Assembly: GCF_004916975.1 (NCBI RefSeq)
Contig: NZ_STGQ01000002.1
Location: 1,068,079 to 1,132,078, forward strand
From: Paenibacillus dokdonensis
GTDB lineage: Bacteria > Bacillota > Bacilli > Paenibacillales > Paenibacillaceae
DNA: 64,000 bases
Reading direction: 5' to 3'
Shown: positions 36,201 to 44,824 of the stretch, piece after piece
How positions within the stretch are numbered: position 1 is the first letter of the stretch
Layout of the letters: the number at the start of each line of letters is the position of its first letter
Made by a program: the position numbers and the translations under genes
The notes under the pieces: model-generated
Told to the model about the DNA's origin: nothing
Database searches by the model: none
The model's input: only the letters and a program-made list of their open reading frames with translations

Positions 36201-36480
36201 TGATGTGCTTGGCATGCTCAAGGTAGATGCCCGCAACGTCATGATCGACACGGTTAAGAAAGCTGAGGATGGCCAAACGCTGATCGTACGCCTCTATGAA
36301 TTCGGAGGCATCCGGACGAAAGCGGCGGTGTCGGTTGACCCGTACCTTGGAACGATTCGCACAGCGGAGGAAACCGACCTGATGGAGGAGCATCCAATAG
36401 CGCTGCCGTTTGCCGGACGGGACATCGAGGTCGCCTTGGCGCCGTATGAAATCAAAACATTGAATATTGCGTTTTCCTGA
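33268..36480 (+). CDS. Alpha-mannosidase, glycoside hydrolase family 38
   Basis: 1070 residues, normal for bacterial GH38. The N-terminal beta domain is followed by the catalytic domain with the zinc-binding motif GHCHIDVAWLW (H247, D249) and the nucleophile D359 in LPDVFGYS. The mid-domain HDIIPGSS segment and the C-terminal beta domains are present. There is no signal peptide, so it acts in the cytoplasm on imported alpha-mannosides. ATG at 33258 lies in a frame that closes after 23 codons; 33268 is therefore chosen, although its spacing to AAGGGAG is long. Context: its likely repressor is immediately upstream, but no transporter adjoins it. Confidence 0.93.
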   Translation: MRFVLQKLENRIRELAGLRYREGRTLDAIHMVPDVKNLKEAWQQAASGPVVRVGDHWGGRDQYAWFMTEVEFPQSWKGRDVIGLIKLGETGGGNCSGYEAQVYLNGEPLQAVDRNHAELFFPADTVDAGSAELAIYAWSGLTAPDGRSPFDHRIDSLSMAVLDADVDDLYYTSLHMLQTVKQLDERQLERHELTSALEEAFRCLDWSQPGSEGFYASAVVARQTLRERLEAIPRGPRPQVTAVGHCHIDVAWLWRLQHTREKSGRSFSTVLQLMERFPEYVFLQSQPQLYAYLKKDFPMLYDKIKNRVQSGNWEATGAMWLESDCNIPSGESLVRQLLTGKRFFKDEFGVDNRVLWLPDVFGYSWALPQILKKSGIDYFMTTKISWSQYNRFPYDTFTWRGIDGTEILTHYITTPDNDGSWFYTYNGNVTGASVQGLWNNYRQKDINDNLLLAYGWGDGGGGPTRDMLEAVRRYEDMPGAPQVKAGGAEDFFVQLEEQVKDQQQLHLWDGELYLEYHRGTYTSQAYNKRMNRWMELLLHNAEYLNTFALALNPEHAYPSAQLAESWEIVLRNQFHDIIPGSSIHEVYEDSKIEYEESEKLALAAIETGLAGLNGHKGSKAEDGAEKGLPVRIFNSLGWTRSFLAEVDLDDTAAFSWYTADGVKLNIQPAAEQSAAQAGKVLVAVQDVPAYGYITIYGRSEKDSSSVDAPASEGHASESWSIKTDYLETPYYSIRLNASGQIVSLFDKQAGREVLKPDQPANVLQVFEDKPMAHDAWDIDIYYQDKMTVVDNLQELTVLEAGPLRGVLKLVYSYQNSTIEQHLTVYRDHPRIDFKTSVDWNEHQQLLKTAFPVEIRSTKATYEIQFGNVERPTHWNTSWDYARFESVAQRWVDLSEGGYGVSLLNDCKYGHDIRNHVIRLSLIKSAVYPDGNADQGLHEFTYSLYPHSGGWYEAGTHQTACELNAPLMSAAVSGSAGLPDVLGMLKVDARNVMIDTVKKAEDGQTLIVRLYEFGGIRTKAAVSVDPYLGTIRTAEETDLMEEHPIALPFAGRDIEVALAPYEIKTLNIAFS

Positions 36481-36509
36481 GTTGGAATCTAAACGAGATG
36501 GAAGTGAAA

Positions 36510-36538
36510 AGAGGGCGCCTGAGGCGTCCTCTTTTTTT
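36510..36538 (+). terminator. Intrinsic terminator after the alpha-mannosidase gene
   Basis: Ten-pair stem 36510-36519 with 36523-36532 (one G-T pair), a 3-base loop and then a T-run to 36538. Confidence 0.9.
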
Positions 36539-36672
36539 GTTGTGGGATGGCGCTGGCTAGAGTTAAGCGAGAAGGAGTGACTATTCATGAGATTCGATTC
36601 CGGTCCCTCTAAATTCGTCTAAATTTGTAGAAACATGTAAAAAAATGTTCAGAATCGGTTCAGTGGCATCTG

Positions 36673-36700
36673 TTACATTTCAATCATGGATAGGTATTAT
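36673..36700 (+). promoter_or_regulatory. Possible promoter of the SLH-protein gene
   Basis: TTACAT (36673-36678), 16-base spacer, TATTAT (36695-36700), giving a leader of about 95 bases. GTTCAG occurs twice just upstream at an 11-base period. Apart from this, the 260 bases between the terminator and the gene show nothing recognisable. Confidence 0.4.
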
Positions 36701-36800
36701 GACTCATTCAAAGGAGTATGATGTGCTCAATAAAATCATTTTCTGATCGGAAGGTCGCATTGTCGCCGAACAAATTTTTATATTAAAAGGGGATTGGAAC

Positions 36801-39800
36801 ATGTTTAAGAAAAAACTGACTTCCTGCTTGTTGGTTATTGCGCTGATATGCCTGCAGGCGAGTCATTTGTTCGTTTCTGTCGGTCATGCTCAAACGGATA
36901 AACAGAATTTTTTGACATTTAAATACGATCAATTCAACCAGGATGGAAGATTGAAGCTGAACGGCAACTCGGCGATCGTGAACAAGGTGCTGAGATTGAC
37001 GCCGAATGTGGGTGGTCAATGGGGAACCGTGTTTAACAATAACCGGATTTCCTTGTCCAATAATAAGTCCTTCAGTACGTATTTAGAATTCAATATGACC
37101 AAGGGTAGCGGCCAAGTCGTAAACGGTAAGCCGTGGACTTGGGCGGACGGCCTGGTCTTTACCGTTCAGACAACTTCGAATGGTGCCGGAGGAGTGGGTT
37201 CGGGTCTTGGATATGCCGGAATCGGCAAAAGCGTCGGCGTCGAGTTCGACACGTTCCGCAACGGTCCGGACATCGGGAACCTGGGCGACCCGGCAGGTCT
37301 CGGAGCAAATGCCTCGGACAGTATTTATACGAATCACACGGCGGTCGACATCAATGGAGACGTGAACCATAGAGTCCAAAAAGAAGCGACTGCCGCGAAC
37401 TCTTTCATCGGGGATTACCGCAACCTGGATAGCACGCCGGACATCCGGATGCGTCAAAACACGGCAACTCAGCATGCATGGATCGACTACAACGGTGAGG
37501 ACAAGTCCATCGAAGTGCGGATGAGCACGACCGATATCCGTCCTCAAGGATATGTTCTGCGCAAAACCGGCCTGGATTTGACGAACATTTTGCAGTCGGA
37601 CGATGTGTATGTCGGGTTTACGGCTTCGACTGGTTCGGCATGGCAGGAGCACAACGTTACCAAGTGGTACTTTGCCAACACCTATAGCCCGATCGATATC
37701 CATTCCCAGAATTACGTGGAGGCGCCGAAAAGTGTGTCGTTCACCCCGACTGCAGAGGCTGATCAGCGCGTAAAGCTGGACATCTCCACGCTGGAGGTCA
37801 ACGACACGCCGGCAGGAAACATTCCCCTGACCCTTAAGGTTGATAATCCCGAAGTGCGCATTGTCCAGGATCGGGTAACGACCGGTAATGATGGAAAAGC
37901 ATTTACTTATTTAATATCGGATAAGCAGATCACGACCAAGGTGCGGATCGAAGGGCCAGGCGGGATTTTTGCCGAGAAAATGGTGACGATTTTCCCTTAC
38001 GTGAATCCGAATCTGAGCTTAAGTGAACCAATGCTGCAGGAAGCGCCTGAAAATAACGGTTCCGTAGCAGGAGAACAAACCATTTACATTTCTAGCGGAA
38101 CGTTTAGCCCTAATATTCAAGCGAGTGATGTAAAAGTCAACAATCTGCCAAGCGGTTTGGCCCCTTCCGTCGTACCAAGCGGGGATGGAAAGAGCATTGC
38201 GGTATCCTTTAACGGGCAAGCGGCAAACCATAGCAAGGAATTTTCATCGAACCGCGTCTCCATCACGATCAATAAAGCAGCGATCACGGGAGCGACCAAG
38301 GATTTGACGACCCCTGTCTTTTCGATCGGCTTTGCCGATCCGGCACGGATTCATGTCCAGGAAGGCGAGATCGCAGAGGTTGCTGATTTCAGTCATGGAT
38401 GGGTTCAAGGATCGCTGAATGTCAGCGTCGAAAATGGCATCTTTGCAGCTGATATCGCTACCGGCGATGTTAACCTGGATCCTTTGCCAAGCGGAATGGC
38501 CGATCCAGAAGTGACTTTCGTAGACCCTTCCCACATCACAGTGACTTTCGATACGTATGCGAATGATCATGATAATGTTAACGATCTGATGTCGTCGCTT
38601 GTCGTTGATGCGAGTAAAGTAATCGGAAGCAATGGATACAATCTGACCAGCAACTCCTTTAAAATCAATTTCAATGAACCCGAACCGTACTTGTTGGTGC
38701 AAACGCCTGAGCTCCGGGAATCGGATGATAACGATGGCGCACTGAGCGAGTCCGCGAATACCATCGTCGCAGCATTGTATCATGGATCGTTTCACAGTCC
38801 GCTGACGGTTCAGGACATTCGGATCGATAAACTTCCGCCAGGACTTGAAGTCGGCTCCGTAAGCAGCACAGATCACGAGCTATCCATTACGCTGACCGGC
38901 AAAGCGCTGGATCATTCGGCGGCGAATAGCGTTTCGGATATCGTCCTATCCATAGCGAAGGAATGCATTGACCCGAACGAGGAAAGAATCGATGCTCCGG
39001 GCGAGAAGATCACGTTGACCGAAGACGTAACATCGAATTCGTTCGGTGTTATGTTCCAAGACCCGCCGCCAACCATTACGGTGACACCGGACCGTATTAT
39101 GGACCAGCCGGATGGAACGATTGCTCCCGAGCTGACGGTTACGCTTAGCAACGGCAAGTTTGCTCCTGAAGCGGGAACGGGCTTGATCGTGAATAACTTG
39201 CCTGAAGGTATCACGTATAGTGTCATCCAAAAGGATGATCAGACTATTATCGTAACTTTTACTGGCCAGACCATCGTAAAAGATGATGTTTCCAAGTATG
39301 CGTCAGTCACGATTCAGCCGAATGGAGTGGAGGGGACGGGGAACAGCCTGACCTCCAACAGCTTCTATTTGGACGTTCCTAGTCAAAATACAGTGGTGCA
39401 GCTGGATAAGAACACATTGGACATTATGTATCAGGACGGCGATTCGAGCACCAGCGTTACCGGCGATGTCGGTTTGAAGACGAGCGGAGCGAACGGCTCC
39501 CGGATTACTTGGACCTCCAGCGATTCCGGCGTGATCGGGGCGGATGGTACCGTGGTACGTCCAGCAGACGGCAAGACGGTTACACTGACCGCAACGATTA
39601 CCAATGGCGACGCGAAGGATACCAAAACCTTCACGCTTTTCGTCAAAGCGCGGCCGAAGACGGATCAGGAATCCGTTGAGCTGGACAAAGCCGATCTGAA
39701 CATCGACTATCATGAAGGTGAGGACGAAAATAACGTAGCAAGCGACATCGTGCTTCCGAAGCAAGGAGACCATGGAACCGAGGTCATTTGGACCAGCGAA

Positions 39801-41762
39801 CCGGAAGGCTACGTCGATCCGGCTACCGGAAAAGTTACGCGTCCGGCTTATGATAAAGGAGATCAGACGATCACCTTGAAGGCGACCGTTACAAAGGGAG
39901 ACGCTACGGAAACGAAAGAATTTACGTTGATCGTCAAAGCACTGCCGATGTCGGATCAGGAATCCGTTGAGCTGGACAAAGCCGATCTGAACATCGTATA
40001 TCGTGAAGGCGAAGACAAAAATAACGTAACAAACGACGTTGAGCTTCCGAAGCACGGAGAGCATGGAACCGAAATCACATGGAGCAGCGAACCGGAAGGC
40101 TACGTCGATCCGGCTACCGGGAAAGTTACCCGTCCTGCCAGCGGTCAAGGGGATCAGACGATCACCTTGAAGGCGACCGTTACAAAAGGAGACGCTACTG
40201 AAACGAAAGAATTTACACTCACCGTCAAGGCTGAGGCGCCTGCACCGGGTAACGGCCAAGGAGGCGGCACCGGCGGAGGATCGGGAGGATCAAACCCATC
40301 TCCAGCGCCGGCTCCACAGCCTGAGACCGAGACGATTACACTTAATGTCCAGGTAGGCAAAGGATCGCAGTTCGAAAACGCGGCCAAAACGACCATTACC
40401 CGGACTACGCTGCCGGACAAAACGAAAAAAGACACTGTCAATTACACGCAGAGCCAGGCCGAGGAAACGGTGAAAATGGCTCAAGCGAACGGCTCGACGA
40501 CGGCCCGCTTGTACATTCCGGATGCGAAGGACGAAGTATCATCCATTGATGTCAACATTTCCAAAGATGCCATTGAAAAATTGGTGAGTGCAGGCCTGGA
40601 TTTGGATATATATACGGAAAACGCCCAAATCCATTTACCTGCTGAATCTTTATTGGGGTTAACTAAGGACCTGTATTTCCGTGTCGTTCCGATTAAAAAG
40701 GAAGATGAACGCAAGCAGGTAGAAACGCGTGCCAAGCAGGAGAAAGTGGTTCGGGAAGTTCTCGGCAACGGCAGCATCTATGTTGTTGGACGTCCAATGA
40801 CGATCGAGACCAATATGAGCAGCCGCGCCGTGACGATCATGCTGCCGCTGGATCCGTCCTCGATTCCTTCGGGAGCCGCGGAACGGGAAAGATTCATGTC
40901 CAATCTGGCCGTATTCATCGAGCATAGCGATGGCGAGCGGGTTCTCGTGAAGCCTGAGATCGGCACATATGATGAAGACAGAATGGGGCTTTCTTTTAAC
41001 ATTACGAAATTCAGCACGTTTACCATCGTAAACATTGATAATCTTGCCCAGTATTTGAAGGATCACGGTCAAAGCCTGGGGCAGGCAGGAAATATAGGCT
41101 CCGGCACTTCGGCAACGGATTCCGAGGGGAACCATAGAGCCTATATCAAAGGATACCCTGATGGCACATTTAAGCCGGAAAAAAGCCTCACCCGAGCCGA
41201 AATGGCAACCATGCTGACGCGGGTAGGTACCGGAAAAGCCGGCATCCTGGAACCGGTGAATTATCCGGATATGACAGCCACGCATTGGGCCAAGGATGCC
41301 GTTCTGGAAATGACCAAGACGGGATTGATGAAGGGCTTCCCGGATGGACGATTCGGTCCGGAACGATCGATTACCCGAGCGGAGATGGCTGCGATCGTCA
41401 CCCGCTGGCTTGGTCTGGAAGAAGGAGCCGAAACTTCCACTGCAAGTGATATGAAGGATATCCAGGGGCATTGGGCCGAGAAGGATCTGGAGCTGGTGAT
41501 CCAGGCGGGCATTATGAAAGGGATGCCGGACAGCACGTTCCGTCCCGACAAGCCGCTGACGCGCGCCGAAGCCGTAACGGTACTGAACCGCATTCTGAAA
41601 CGCGGTCCACTGGAAGGCGTGGTCGTACCGACATGGAAGGATGCTCCGTCCAAGCACTGGGCTTACCGGGATATTGAAGAGGCTTCCCAAGATCATTATT
41701 TTACGCGGACAAGTACGGGGAATGAACAAATTAAGCTAGGACCTTCCGCAGTCGTAAAATAA
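36801..41762 (+). CDS. Lectin-like surface protein with Ig-like repeats and three SLH domains
   Basis: 1653 residues with a signal peptide (about 1-30) and AAAGGGG ahead of the ATG. An L-type (legume-like) lectin domain spans about 35-300 (WADGLVFTVQ, VGVEFDTF). Next come several beta modules of about 110 residues each repeating a GxxxxxIxxxxLPxGL pattern. Then come three Ig-like units of about 97 residues (890-1145), a Gly/Ser/Pro linker, a further domain, and three S-layer-homology motifs near 1450-1620 (GYPDGTFKPEK, GFPDGRFGPER, GMPDSTFRPDK). SLH motifs hold the protein on pyruvylated wall polymer. Probably a carbohydrate-binding surface protein. The calcium/sugar specificity is unknown. 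Confidence 0.9.
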   Translation: MFKKKLTSCLLVIALICLQASHLFVSVGHAQTDKQNFLTFKYDQFNQDGRLKLNGNSAIVNKVLRLTPNVGGQWGTVFNNNRISLSNNKSFSTYLEFNMTKGSGQVVNGKPWTWADGLVFTVQTTSNGAGGVGSGLGYAGIGKSVGVEFDTFRNGPDIGNLGDPAGLGANASDSIYTNHTAVDINGDVNHRVQKEATAANSFIGDYRNLDSTPDIRMRQNTATQHAWIDYNGEDKSIEVRMSTTDIRPQGYVLRKTGLDLTNILQSDDVYVGFTASTGSAWQEHNVTKWYFANTYSPIDIHSQNYVEAPKSVSFTPTAEADQRVKLDISTLEVNDTPAGNIPLTLKVDNPEVRIVQDRVTTGNDGKAFTYLISDKQITTKVRIEGPGGIFAEKMVTIFPYVNPNLSLSEPMLQEAPENNGSVAGEQTIYISSGTFSPNIQASDVKVNNLPSGLAPSVVPSGDGKSIAVSFNGQAANHSKEFSSNRVSITINKAAITGATKDLTTPVFSIGFADPARIHVQEGEIAEVADFSHGWVQGSLNVSVENGIFAADIATGDVNLDPLPSGMADPEVTFVDPSHITVTFDTYANDHDNVNDLMSSLVVDASKVIGSNGYNLTSNSFKINFNEPEPYLLVQTPELRESDDNDGALSESANTIVAALYHGSFHSPLTVQDIRIDKLPPGLEVGSVSSTDHELSITLTGKALDHSAANSVSDIVLSIAKECIDPNEERIDAPGEKITLTEDVTSNSFGVMFQDPPPTITVTPDRIMDQPDGTIAPELTVTLSNGKFAPEAGTGLIVNNLPEGITYSVIQKDDQTIIVTFTGQTIVKDDVSKYASVTIQPNGVEGTGNSLTSNSFYLDVPSQNTVVQLDKNTLDIMYQDGDSSTSVTGDVGLKTSGANGSRITWTSSDSGVIGADGTVVRPADGKTVTLTATITNGDAKDTKTFTLFVKARPKTDQESVELDKADLNIDYHEGEDENNVASDIVLPKQGDHGTEVIWTSEPEGYVDPATGKVTRPAYDKGDQTITLKATVTKGDATETKEFTLIVKALPMSDQESVELDKADLNIVYREGEDKNNVTNDVELPKHGEHGTEITWSSEPEGYVDPATGKVTRPASGQGDQTITLKATVTKGDATETKEFTLTVKAEAPAPGNGQGGGTGGGSGGSNPSPAPAPQPETETITLNVQVGKGSQFENAAKTTITRTTLPDKTKKDTVNYTQSQAEETVKMAQANGSTTARLYIPDAKDEVSSIDVNISKDAIEKLVSAGLDLDIYTENAQIHLPAESLLGLTKDLYFRVVPIKKEDERKQVETRAKQEKVVREVLGNGSIYVVGRPMTIETNMSSRAVTIMLPLDPSSIPSGAAERERFMSNLAVFIEHSDGERVLVKPEIGTYDEDRMGLSFNITKFSTFTIVNIDNLAQYLKDHGQSLGQAGNIGSGTSATDSEGNHRAYIKGYPDGTFKPEKSLTRAEMATMLTRVGTGKAGILEPVNYPDMTATHWAKDAVLEMTKTGLMKGFPDGRFGPERSITRAEMAAIVTRWLGLEEGAETSTASDMKDIQGHWAEKDLELVIQAGIMKGMPDSTFRPDKPLTRAEAVTVLNRILKRGPLEGVVVPTWKDAPSKHWAYRDIEEASQDHYFTRTSTGNEQIKLGPSAVVK
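39661..40231 (+). repeat. Tandem 291-bp duplication inside the SLH-protein gene
   Basis: Two near-identical copies start at 39661 and 39952 (both CGGATCAGGAATCCGTTGAG), 291 bp or 97 codons apart, each encoding one Ig-like unit. A more diverged third unit precedes them from about 39390. The high DNA identity points to recent duplication. Confidence 0.85.
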
Positions 41763-41815
41763 GATTTACGAAGGTTTCATGGTCTTTGATTTTTAACTGG
41801 AATACGTTATTGAGG

Positions 41816-41842
41816 GCCTGCCGGTCAAACGGCAGGCTCTTT
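41816..41842 (+). terminator. Intrinsic terminator after the SLH-protein gene
   Basis: GCCTGCCG (41816-41823), six-base loop, CGGCAGGC (41830-41837), then TCTTTTATT. Confidence 0.85.
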
Positions 41843-41917
41843 TATTGTTGAATTGATTTGTCAGAAGGCAATCAAGCACAAGATTCAGGTTTTATACCGA
41901 GTCCCATAAGAAAGAAC

Positions 41918-43083
41918 TTACAATGTCTGTGGAGCACGCCTATTTCCCAGTGAAAAGCTCAGCACAGCTGTTCCCAATCCCAGAACAACCACGATACCGG
42001 CGAGCCATGGATTGTAGAGTACCGTGGATGTTTGGCTAATCAGCATTCCGCCTGAACCGGCACCAGCCGCAAGTCCCAAGTGGATCATCGATGTGTTCAG
42101 GCTGAGAACAAGGCTTGAGGACCCGGGTGCCTGTTGAATGAAGTGTGTCTGGAGGGCTGGCCCGCCCATGAACATCGAGAACATGACGATGGCGATCAGC
42201 AGGCATTCGGTGATGATGGAGCCAGAGAACAAGGGCAGCAGAATTAATGCAGCTGCATGGAGGATTAAGCTTAAGACGATGATGCGCTTGGTTCCCCAGC
42301 GATCCGCTCCGGAGCCGCCCAGCTTCGCAGCAAGGGCGCCAAGTATTCCGTAACCAAGCATGAGGAGGCTGATTGCGGCGGCATTCAGGTGGAGGATGTC
42401 ATTAATAAATGTCGTCAAATACGTCAAAAGAACGGAATTGCCGGACTCGCGAAAAAAGGTGAGCACGAGTAGACTGACGATGACGGTAGAACCAAGGACT
42501 TTGAACTGCTGCCGGAATGAGGCGGGCATATCGCCAGACATGCGGGGAAGGAAGCGGTGGATAATGAATGCCATACCTAAACTGAGCAGCCCCAGAATGA
42601 TGAATATAGCCTGCCAGCCTAACCATCCCGTAATGGCAATTCCAATCGGAACGCCCAAAATCATGGCGGAGCTGAATCCGAGCACAATGGTACCGATGGC
42701 CCCGCCTATTTTTTCGGGAGGTACGATTTGGCGGCGGCCCCGAAGGCCGTGACCAGATATACGCCCGAGCTGACACCCAGCAGTACCCGGGATACCAGAA
42801 TAACGCTAATGTGAGGATAGACAAAGGAAGCGACACATCCGAGCATAAATAGGGCGAGGGAAAGGAGCAGCACCTTTTTGCGTTCCCAGCGTGATGTGAA
42901 GAATATTAGGATTGGCGTTCCGATAGCGAAGGCAAGCGAGTAGGCCGTAATCAGCTGTCCAGCGAGTGCAATGGAAATATGGAGATCCGAGGCAATAACA
43001 TATAAAATACCGGATACCACCAATTCAGAGGTTGCTGTGAGAAAAACACCTAAAGTCAAAATATATATAAACAGGCGATTCAT
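41918..43083 (-). pseudogene. MFS transporter (AraJ/YdhP-like), frameshifted
   Basis: The N-terminal part (43083 to 42706) holds the first helices and ends KSYLPKK-stop. The remaining helices continue in another frame from just before IGGAIGTIVLG to 41918. On the coding strand the break is in CCG-A6-TAGG; one more A would give AAA AAA ATA GGC and join the two parts without loss. The joined product would be about 388 residues, normal for these drug or sugar exporters. The start is the ATG behind AAAGGAATG; an in-frame TTG at 43101 is rejected. The single-base loss in a homopolymer may be a true inactivation, phase variation or a sequence error. The gene is divergent from an HxlR regulator that probably controls it. 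Confidence 0.82.
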
Positions 43084-43224
43084 GTAATTCATTCCTTTCA
43101 AAGGGTTTTAGAGAGCTCTTGATTGCATTATAATGACGGTACATTACTTTGGTAAGAAGGCAAAATATTTGGAAATAATCCAATTAAATGGATTAACTTA
43201 CGAATAGTAAGGAGTTGAAAGAGG

Positions 43225-43584
43225 ATGGAACAAGATCAGAAGGTAGAACAGGACTTCTCGAATATTTGCTCGGTGCTGCAAATTCTGGGAGCGAAATGGG
43301 CATTTTTAATCATTGCGGAGTTGTCGAAAGGACCCAAGAGGTTTAATCAACTGAATCGGGATTTGGCAATCGTAAAAACTCAGTCCCTGTCCAACGCACT
43401 GCGTCATCTGGAGGATAACGGAATCGTTCTGCGCCAAGTGTTTCCGACGGTGCCGGTCACAGTGGAATATTCGCTGACGGAGAAAGGCATGGACTTTAAG
43501 ACGGCGCTTCAGGAGATGGAACGTTGGGCGGCCAGATGGAATGGACAGGAACTGTCTCAAGAGGATGATAGAAAAAAAGCTTGA
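43225..43584 (+). CDS. HxlR-family winged-helix regulator
   Basis: 119 residues, with the family pattern ILGAKWAFLIIAELSKGPKRFNQL, then the recognition region LSNALRHLEDNGIVLRQ and the wing ending VEYSLTEKG. A single cysteine near residue 15 (NICSVL) sits where redox- or electrophile-sensing members have theirs. Divergent from the MFS gene with 141 bp between, the usual regulator/transporter arrangement. Confidence 0.92.
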   Translation: MEQDQKVEQDFSNICSVLQILGAKWAFLIIAELSKGPKRFNQLNRDLAIVKTQSLSNALRHLEDNGIVLRQVFPTVPVTVEYSLTEKGMDFKTALQEMERWAARWNGQELSQEDDRKKA

Positions 43585-43596
43585 ACAAATGGAATG

Positions 43597-43626
43597 AAGA
43601 GGATGCTTCGTGCATCTTCTTTTTGT
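43597..43626 (+). terminator. Intrinsic terminator after the HxlR gene
   Basis: GAGGATGC and the following GTGCATCTTC form a short hairpin and run into TTTTT. Confidence 0.7.
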
Positions 43627-43774
43627 ATACATCTTTTCAGATTCATCTCCCGTTCTGCGGATACCGCCTAAGGTGTGAGCAAAGCGTAACAACGGAGGAT
43701 TGGCGGCGGAGAATCAGCATTCTAGAATGGGGGATGTAAACCATGGTGCACTCACCGATAAGGAGGAGATTGCA

Positions 43775-44824
43775 ATGACGAAAAAAATGCGTTTTGCCAT
43801 TGTCGGCGCGGGTGTCATATCCCCGCTCCATGCACGTGCGATCATAAGCCATCCGGAGGCGGAGCTCACAGCCATCGTTGATGAAGTGCAGGAAAAGGCT
43901 GAGGCCTTGGCCAAGGAGTTTGGGTCGCCGCCCATATATGCCACGCTGGATCAGATGCTGAAGGATGGAGAAGTGGATGCGGTCTGCATATGTGTTCCAA
44001 GCGGTCTGCACCGGGATGTGACCGTGGCTGCGGCCAGGGCCGGGAAGCATGTGCTCTGCGAAAAGCCGCTGGGCATTACGGCGAAGGATATGGATGAGAT
44101 GATCGAGGCGTGCCGCACGCATGGCGTGAAGCTGGCCACCGTGTTCCAGAAGCGGACGACGGAACTGGCGCTCCTGACCAAAAAGGCGGTGGATGAAGGC
44201 AAGCTCGGTCGTCTGGTGCTGGGCGACGCGTACTTGAAATATTACCGTAGCCGCGAATATTACAAGAGCGCCGGTTGGCGCGGAACGTGGGCGCTCGACG
44301 GCGGCGGGGCGCTGATGAACCAAGGGGTCCACGGCGTGGATATTATCCGCTGGCTGATGGGCGACGTGGAAAGCGTATTTGCCTATGCCTCCCCGCTGAT
44401 TCATGACATTGAGGTGGAGGATACGGCCGTTGCGGTCGTGAAGTATACTAGTGGTGCTTATGGCGTCATTCAAGGGACAACAACGGTGAATCCGGGTCAG
44501 GAAGCCCGTTTTGAGATTCACGGCGAGCATGGGTCCATCATTTATGGGGACAGCGGATTCAAAGTATGGAAAACCATTGATGGAGACGAGGCTCCGGGCA
44601 GTTCGTTAAAGGGGGCATCCGACGGTACCGATGATCCGCAGGCCATCTCGTCTGATGGACATTATATCTTGGTCGATGACTTGATCAAGGCAGTGCGGGA
44701 GAACCGTGAACCGCTGATTTCCGGAGAAGAGGCTCGCAAATCGGTCGATTTGATTCTGGCCATTTATGAATCCGCCCGGACCGGCCGGGAAGTGCGGCTA
44801 AAGCCGGGAGGTGCAGCGTTATGA
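43775..44824 (+). CDS. Gfo/Idh/MocA-family oxidoreductase
   Basis: 349 residues from the ATG behind AGGAGG (43761-43766); an earlier in-frame start at 43700 lacks a site. Rossmann motif FAIVGAGVISPLHARAI at the N-terminus, the EKPLG motif whose Lys is catalytic (near 95), and a C-terminal substrate domain with GGALMNQGVHGVDIIRWL (catalytic His near 185). NAD(P)-dependent oxidation of a sugar or cyclitol is expected. The stop overlaps the next start as ATGA. First gene of the sugar-use operon; a 12-bp palindrome, CATTCTAGAATG, at 43718-43729 upstream could be an operator. Confidence 0.9.
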   Translation: MTKKMRFAIVGAGVISPLHARAIISHPEAELTAIVDEVQEKAEALAKEFGSPPIYATLDQMLKDGEVDAVCICVPSGLHRDVTVAAARAGKHVLCEKPLGITAKDMDEMIEACRTHGVKLATVFQKRTTELALLTKKAVDEGKLGRLVLGDAYLKYYRSREYYKSAGWRGTWALDGGGALMNQGVHGVDIIRWLMGDVESVFAYASPLIHDIEVEDTAVAVVKYTSGAYGVIQGTTTVNPGQEARFEIHGEHGSIIYGDSGFKVWKTIDGDEAPGSSLKGASDGTDDPQAISSDGHYILVDDLIKAVRENREPLISGEEARKSVDLILAIYESARTGREVRLKPGGAAL

